From: Hymenopellis radicata
Lineage: Eukaryota > Basidiomycota > Agaricomycetes > Agaricales > Physalacriaceae
Assembly: GCA_015501595.1 (NCBI GenBank)
Contig: JADNRX010000132.1
Coordinates: forward strand, 1 to 64,000
DNA length: 64,000 bases
Direction: 5' to 3'
Position 1 is the stretch's first letter. Each line of letters opens with the position of its first letter. The notes below the pieces were generated by a model. That model was given only the letters and a program-made list of their open reading frames with translations. It was not told the DNA's origin and ran no database searches. A program made the position numbers and the translations under genes. This document shows positions 58,916-64,000 of the stretch, piece by piece.

Positions 58916-59353
58916 TTTTCCTGCTATTGGGTCCCTTATTTATACAGAAGGACAATACGGAGTCGGCTCCGATGTGAGGCAGCATGAGTCGATTGGGAAC
59001 CCTTCGTGCGCTTTCTCTCGCTGGATGACACGATCGTTATTTGTTGGCTGTCTCGAAAGCTCGGTAAGACTGGATAGTGATACGCGAGATTAATCCTGAA
59101 CGTGCATGTCGATTTCGATTGCAAGTATGTGAGCCATACTTTGCTGAGAGATTCTAATTTCTGACTCTCTGAGAGTCGAAAAGGAAGAGAAAATGAGCCA
59201 CGTGGTCAACCACGTGGTACGTACGTTGCTTGATCGTCACTGTCAGTCATCAACGCTTCAGTTTCACTGCATTCGAATTCACCCACCTTCGCCAAGGCGT
59301 TTGTTCAGCGCTGCGCAATCTTGCGATTGCTGCACTGGCCCATTGGGTGTAAC
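58916..59353. other. Divergent promoter region, oxidoreductase and Zn2Cys6 factor 2
   Basis: Genes on both sides read away from this 0.44-kb stretch. It contains the direct repeat CACGTGGTCAACCACGTGG around 59200, itself two CACGTG E-box-like palindromes 8 bp apart, about 145 bp upstream of the Zn2Cys6 ATG. They may be binding sites for a bHLH factor (inference). Confidence 0.5.
59199..59217. promoter_or_regulatory. Paired CACGTG (E-box) palindrome
   Basis: Two CACGTG hexamers flank GTCAAC in the sequence CCACGTGGTCAACCACGTGG, so the whole forms a near-palindromic block between two divergent genes. Known fungal bHLH factors such as Pho4 and Cbf1 bind CACGTG. Function here is inferred only. 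Confidence 0.35.
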
Positions 59354-62300
59354 ATGGTTTTTTCGGAAGGCAGCAGAAAAGGTTTAAACGGAGACAACTC
59401 AGCCAAGCGTGCCCGTCTCACACGACTGCCCCGTTCCTGCGACCTTTGTCGAGCACGGAAAGGTGCGTATCAAGCTGTCTTTGTCGTAGAGCTCACACAG
59501 AGTCGTACTAGTCCGCTGTATGTGGGTTTCTGACTTTTGAGGTTTAGGACCGGTCTTCATTTGGATCCCAGGTAATAGTAATGACACGCCCGATAATGTC
59601 TGCACCAACTGCAAGATTGCCAATGTGCAATGTACACATGTTCAAGCCACCAAGGTTCTTCCGAGTTTCTCTCCTAACGAAGAATGACTGAGTCAATTCC
59701 TCTCTAGTCTCTTGGATCTTCCAAAGGGTACGCCTACTCAACGGGCTACGCAACGACTGTCATTCTAATTGTTCTTACGCAGATACGTCGAGAGCCTAGA
59801 GAAACGCCTAGCAAAGTTGGAAGAAGCATTTCGACGCGTAAGTCGGCAGCCCTTCGTCCTTTGATCGCGCCTCTAATGCTTCTGCAAAGCTACTTCCCAA
59901 TGTCGATCTGGATGACATACTCGCCGATGAGAATGTTGAACGTGAAGCTGTCTTCATCCCAACGCAGAACTCGAACAGCGTCACCAGAAACGACGATTCT
60001 GTTGTTCATCTAAGCCATGAGATTAACGCACTCATATGGCCTCTCAACGGCGCCAACGCAGAAGGTTTCTTTGGGAAGTCGTGGTATGTCAACTTCGCTC
60101 ATCCCTTCAACCAACCGTGAGATCAAGCCAGTGGACTCTATCTCGTGCAAGCAGTACTTGCACAGAAAAGTATCAACACCGGGAGCGTCATGGGTAACTT
60201 GGCGGCCACTTCTTTCCCTCAGAAACGACAAGAATTCTGGAATCCCCCTCCAGTTGTGTCTTAACACCTATGCACAAATACGCCAATCTAATTCTTCTGT
60301 TCAGATGCCCAGATCTCCTCCCCCGTTCTACTACTTTCCTGAAGACGATCTCATGGCATCACTGATCGACTTTTACTTCTTGCACGATAATCAGTTTCTT
60401 CCCTTGTTACACCGGCCTACTTTCCAACAAGCAATTGACGGCGGCCTCCATCTCCTTGATCATCTCTTCGGCGGAACTGTCCTTCTTGTATGCGCATTGG
60501 GAGCTCGATTTTCCGACGATCCGAGAGTCACGTCAACGGGAACGACTAAAGGCTGGGACTGGTATGTTCAAGTCGACGTATTGCGAACACTAGAGGAGAA
60601 TCAAGCGTGTCTTTACGAAATACATCTGCACATTGTAAGCATGACTAGCTCTCTTCTGCGTGACTTGCACCGACACATTTGTTCTCAGTTGAGTGTCCTC
60701 TATCTGCAGACTGTAAGTTGTGTCACCCCCATCTGGACACGTCTTGGGATTGGGCTTCGGCGTGCTCTAGACGCTGGTGCTCACGACGCTGGTGCTCACG
60801 TATGCAGAGATTCGCCTCCGAATGCCCGGGATGAGTTATGGAAACGTGCGTTTTGGTCCGTGCAGGTGTATAACCGTTTACTACCAAGGCTACTTACATC
60901 GCTCACTGAATAGGGTCATATTTTTCTTGGACGTTTCAATGGCCACTCTCTTGGGACGACCGTTAGCCATCCGATACGACGAGTACATAAATGCTTCCTG
61001 ATTGATTCGTCGAATGTCTAAACTTCCGGCTAGCTTTGACGTTGATTATCCCATTGAATGCGACGATGAATACTGGTCCGATGCGACAGATCCTACAATG
61101 AATTTCAAGCAGCCCGAAAGGAAGCCATCGTCCATCAGCTGCTTTGTAGCGCTTTTGCGTTTATTGAACATCCTTACTTATGTGAAGAATACAATCGTGA
61201 GTAGCACTCTCCTGCTCGTCTTGCTCTTAGAAGGCTCAAATGTAGTGCGCAGTATCCCATGCGAGGCGGGTTGCGGCTGTGGAACGGGCAGACACAACCT
61301 TCTCAAGAGATGATTCTCATGAACTTCGATTCGGTCATGAACAAGTGGCTAGAATCGCTCCCGCCACATTGTCTGGGTTTTCTGTTTCTTCTCTTTAGTG
61401 TTCACTAACGCGTCGCCAGTGACCTGGAGGCCGGAAGATCCCAATGAATATTTTCATCAATCAGCTTTTATTCATATCATATACCATTATATTCGCGTAC
61501 TGATTCACAGGCCATTTATACCAACACCGTCATCTCAACAGGTGTTGACATTTCCGTCCGCTGTTGTATGCATGAGCGCGGCACGATCCTGTCTGTCAGT
61601 CGTTCAAGCAATGAAGACACGAGGCTATCTGTACAATCTCAATCTCGTGGTACGCTCGCGCCGCTTTTAAAGGTAGACTGCAACTCTGACTGTCGCAGGC
61701 AATGGTTGAGGCATCTGCCCTGGTGTTATTACTTGGGGCATGGAAAAATATCCGTTCGAAACAGTGCGCCGAGAAGAGCCGGGATCTCAAGCTTGTTCAT
61801 TCTGTTCTTGGCATGCTGTTAGAGATTGAGGGAAGGCGAGTGATCATACCTTCGGTGTCTGCCTGATAATCATCATTGATTGGGGTGTAGGCTGCGCTCT
61901 GCTGGTGCTATGTGGTTGGTCGTCATTGTAACCGCTTCCTGCTTGTGATCTCACTTCATCAGCCATACGCTGTCCGAGTTGACGAGAATTCCGGAGTCCT
62001 TAGTAGACCACGTACCAGCTACGGCCAAGCGCACTCGTTCGCACTCGTTGTCAAAGAAAAACGGGACGTCGACTGACATTTTCACGGAACCATACATGTT
62101 CCACGGTCCACCGGGCACCTCCCTCAACGCTTCTGCCCTACACCCCCTTCCTGAGAACACTGGGACGGTTCCCTTGGAATCGACCCTCTATTACGATTCG
62201 ACCGCCGATTTCGGTTTTCTGGGGCCAGAACTGGATGGGATATCTCATTCTGCTTCGGCAGTGCCGCCACCTCCAGATGATGGAAATCCTTTCGTGACTG

Positions 62301-62412
62301 CCCAAAAACTGTGGGACGCATGGGCAAAAGACAAGTACGTAGCAGCGACACCTCGTCATCACAGATCCTATTCACACCTCGTTTCAGTCTGGACCTCAGC
62401 GCGGTACTCTAA
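59354..62412 (+). CDS. Zn(II)2Cys6 fungal transcription factor 2, 740 aa
   Basis: Seventeen exons join in frame: 59354-59462, 59512-59517, 59572-59654, 59708-59727, 59783-59837, 59890-60083, 60132-60252, 60305-60634, 60689-60855, 60914-60982, 61034-61196, 61253-61370, 61420-61649, 61699-61835, 61892-61915, 61963-62334 and 62388-62412. The binuclear cluster is CDLCRARKVRC then CTNCKIANVQC; its third cysteine is completed only by a 6-nt microexon (TCCGCT). The linker YVESLEKRLAKLEEAFRR and the fungal-specific domain follow (FPEDDLMASLIDFYFLHDNQ, LLHRPTFQQAI, GGTVLLVCALGARF, YPIECDDEYW). Intron 14 uses a GC donor (AG|GCGAGT). The C-terminus has a basic KRTRSHSLSKK patch. Paralogue of the gene at 48824-51902, with many introns in matching positions. 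Confidence 0.88.
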
Positions 62413-62509
62413 GTAGACGTACATCCAAGTTCAAGCGGTCCATTCCGGTGATTGTATAATGTGTACGATAGATATGTAAGATTGTCCCCAGAAGTTATGC
62501 CTTGTCCCT
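62413..62509. other. Short spacer between convergent genes
   Basis: About 0.1 kb between the stop of Zn2Cys6 factor 2 and the stop of the minus-strand F-box-like gene. Nothing seen in it. Confidence 0.5.
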
Positions 62510-63804
62510 TCATACCTCTAGGAACTTCAGAACACCCTGTAATTGGAGTCTGGGCATCTTGGTTCTCACAAACCGCTCGGCCTCCGCCTGCAGAGGCAAG
62601 CTAACCAGGAAAGACCAAGAAACCGACCGGAGCTTCATCTTCACCAACGCGTTCTCAACGTCTTGCCATGGAAAATCTTCCAAATTCGAGACCCTCTGCT
62701 TGAATACGATCGAGGTTCTGATTTCTTCTAGCGCAGGAGCATTGGAAAGCTGCCGTATTAGAGTAGGCATCCACGAGAAGTTGATCCCTAGCGCCGGGAT
62801 GATGCATATCAAGTCGAAGTGCACGTATTTCAGAGCTGTATTGACCGAAAGATCGATGAAATGGCGGACGGATTCTGTGCAGGACATGATGAGTATCGTT
62901 TCTGAGAAATCAGCTAGCTAGGCCTCACTTGATACAAAATCGTATCCAAGAGTCGAAGGCATTTGCCACTGTATGCAGAGCTTCTGCAGATGTGTAGTGC
63001 GTCGGAGGAATTCGCCCACTAATGGATACGCATCGGCACTGCCTGGCATAGGCAACGTCAGCTCGGTGATACATGGCCTTGGAGACGCCCTGATAAGCCA
63101 GCGCATCACATCCGTAAACGCGTCGAGCACGTCAACGTCCACGGCGCGAAGACGCAAGGGGACGTGATAGCGCAGTGGCTCAAAGTACGCTCTGAAGCAA
63201 GCACCACCACGTTCAAAAGCTCTAAAGACTGGAGCTGAGGCAAGGAGGATAAAAGTCCGATCAAGTCCTTGGAGTCGGTGAACCGGCCGCGCTGGACCAT
63301 GAGGTGTGTAACCTCGCGAAAGCCGTCCTGAAGTGCGAGTCTCGTCGTACGCGGGGAGGAAGTATTGTCGATGTTAGAGAGAGCTAGGAGCTTGACATCT
63401 GGGAGGGCTCTAGCAAAGTCGGGGAGCACCTTGCGAACATACGGCTGCTCGTTCCCAGTGCGGGTGTCGTGGAATTCCAGCGCCTTCACGTATGGCGCAA
63501 TGGAGGGAGATGACGATGAGATACAGCGTAGAAAACGTTCGGCTTGATGCAAAGACCGAATTGAGATGGTCTTGTGGAGATAGGGCCGTACGTGCCATAA
63601 CCAGGCCTTACAGGTGAGAGCGCATATCTCGAGCGAACCGGAGGATCTCTGCCCCCGCACCTCAGGCTCCATGTCAGCGATCAAGTCGATCACTTCCTGC
63701 CATAGTTCCAGAGGAAGTACAGTCGTAAATGCCTAGACTGTATGTCAGAAGGTAGTTGAAAACATAAACTGTTTATGTACCTTCGATTCAGAGGAGGTGC
63801 TCAT
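62510..63804 (-). CDS. F-box/LRR-like protein, possibly frameshifted
   Basis: Begins at ATG 63804 (MSTSSESK), crosses an intron to AFTTVLPLELWQEVIDLIADM, then EICALTCKAWLWHVRPYLHK, a degenerate F-box of the Agaricomycete type. Leucine-rich sequence follows (LPDVKLLALSNIDN, LSSLPQLQSLELLNVVV). After LELLNVVV the frame changes by one nucleotide near 63195 to YFEPLRYHVPLRLRAVDVDV and LRRTTHLQKLCIQWQ, with no acceptable intron. A second change of frame near 62915 needs a 27-nt gap before SVRHFIDLSV and the end KFLEV at 62510. Either the gene is decaying or two very short introns are used. Likely an SCF adapter relic. Confidence 0.55.
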
Positions 63805-64000
63805 GACCGTAGCTGTGCAAGAGTTGATTGACGTCAACGGTCACCAGACAGTTCCGGGCCTGAGGCCTCCGCACATTGCTTCATGCTGCATTGTCAAGTA
63901 CCGTTACGGCTACAAGAAGATAAGTATAACTTAAATGTTTGTGATTGAACTGCAAATTGTAAGTAATGGGCACAGAGCTTGCAATTCTACCAGTAGTACT
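63805..64000. other. Right edge, upstream of F-box-like gene
   Basis: No gene seen. The sequence would hold the promoter of the minus-strand F-box-like gene. Confidence 0.4.

Noticed and set aside
39965..62412. Secondary-metabolite gene cluster
   Set aside because: No backbone synthase, P450 or transporter set; the genes are of mixed housekeeping and regulatory type.

Overview
The window is nuclear DNA of a filamentous fungus, most likely a basidiomycete (Agaricomycete). Genes on both strands are broken by many very short introns of about 46-60 nt, mostly with GTRNGT donors, CTRAY-type branch points and YAG acceptors. The protein families are fungal: two Zn(II)2Cys6 regulators, a GH18 chitinase with a Ser/Thr-rich tail, F-box proteins and a YMC-type mitochondrial carrier. 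All calls come from reading the sequence; no database search was run.

The left 39 kb is a tandem segmental triplication. Copy A (1-12261, left end cut by the window) and copy B (12262 to about 29330) are near-identical over their whole shared length. Copy C (about 30030-38983) shares only the central 9 kb. The one clearly functional gene in the unit is a FHA-domain checkpoint kinase of the Rad53/Cds1/Chk2 family, on the minus strand. I can assemble ten-exon, in-frame genes for copy B (619 aa) and copy C (622 aa). Copy A is a pseudogene: a 235-bp TA-flanked MITE sits in a coding exon and there are two 1-nt frameshifts. The rest of the unit is intron-rich sequence with no recognisable product, a decayed beta-lactamase-like gene fragment, a GA-rich minisatellite and diverged sub-repeats.

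The copies carry private insertions that act as markers: the 235-bp MITE in A, a 506-bp hAT-type MITE (8-bp target duplication) and a 4.6-kb terminal-inverted-repeat element in B, and a 672-bp TA-flanked MITE in C. The 4.6-kb element holds decayed pieces of at least two unrelated host genes, a KH-domain RNA-binding protein and probably the C-terminal end of a GH5-type exo-beta-1,3-glucanase, so it looks like a gene-capturing non-autonomous transposon.

From 39 kb to the end the DNA is single-copy and gene-dense: GH18 chitinase (+), a small half-HMG-box protein (+), a C2H2 zinc-finger factor (-), a multi-pass membrane protein (+), a YMC1-like mitochondrial carrier (+), Zn2Cys6 regulator 1 (-), an unknown helical protein (-), a HAD-family phosphatase with a frameshift (-), an F-box protein (+), an Old Yellow Enzyme family oxidoreductase (-), Zn2Cys6 regulator 2 (+, paralogue of regulator 1 and containing an apparent 6-nt microexon), and an F-box/LRR-like gene (-). 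The genes do not form an obvious biosynthetic cluster. The two paralogous regulators about 7.5 kb apart, pointing away from each other, are the only sign of local functional grouping.
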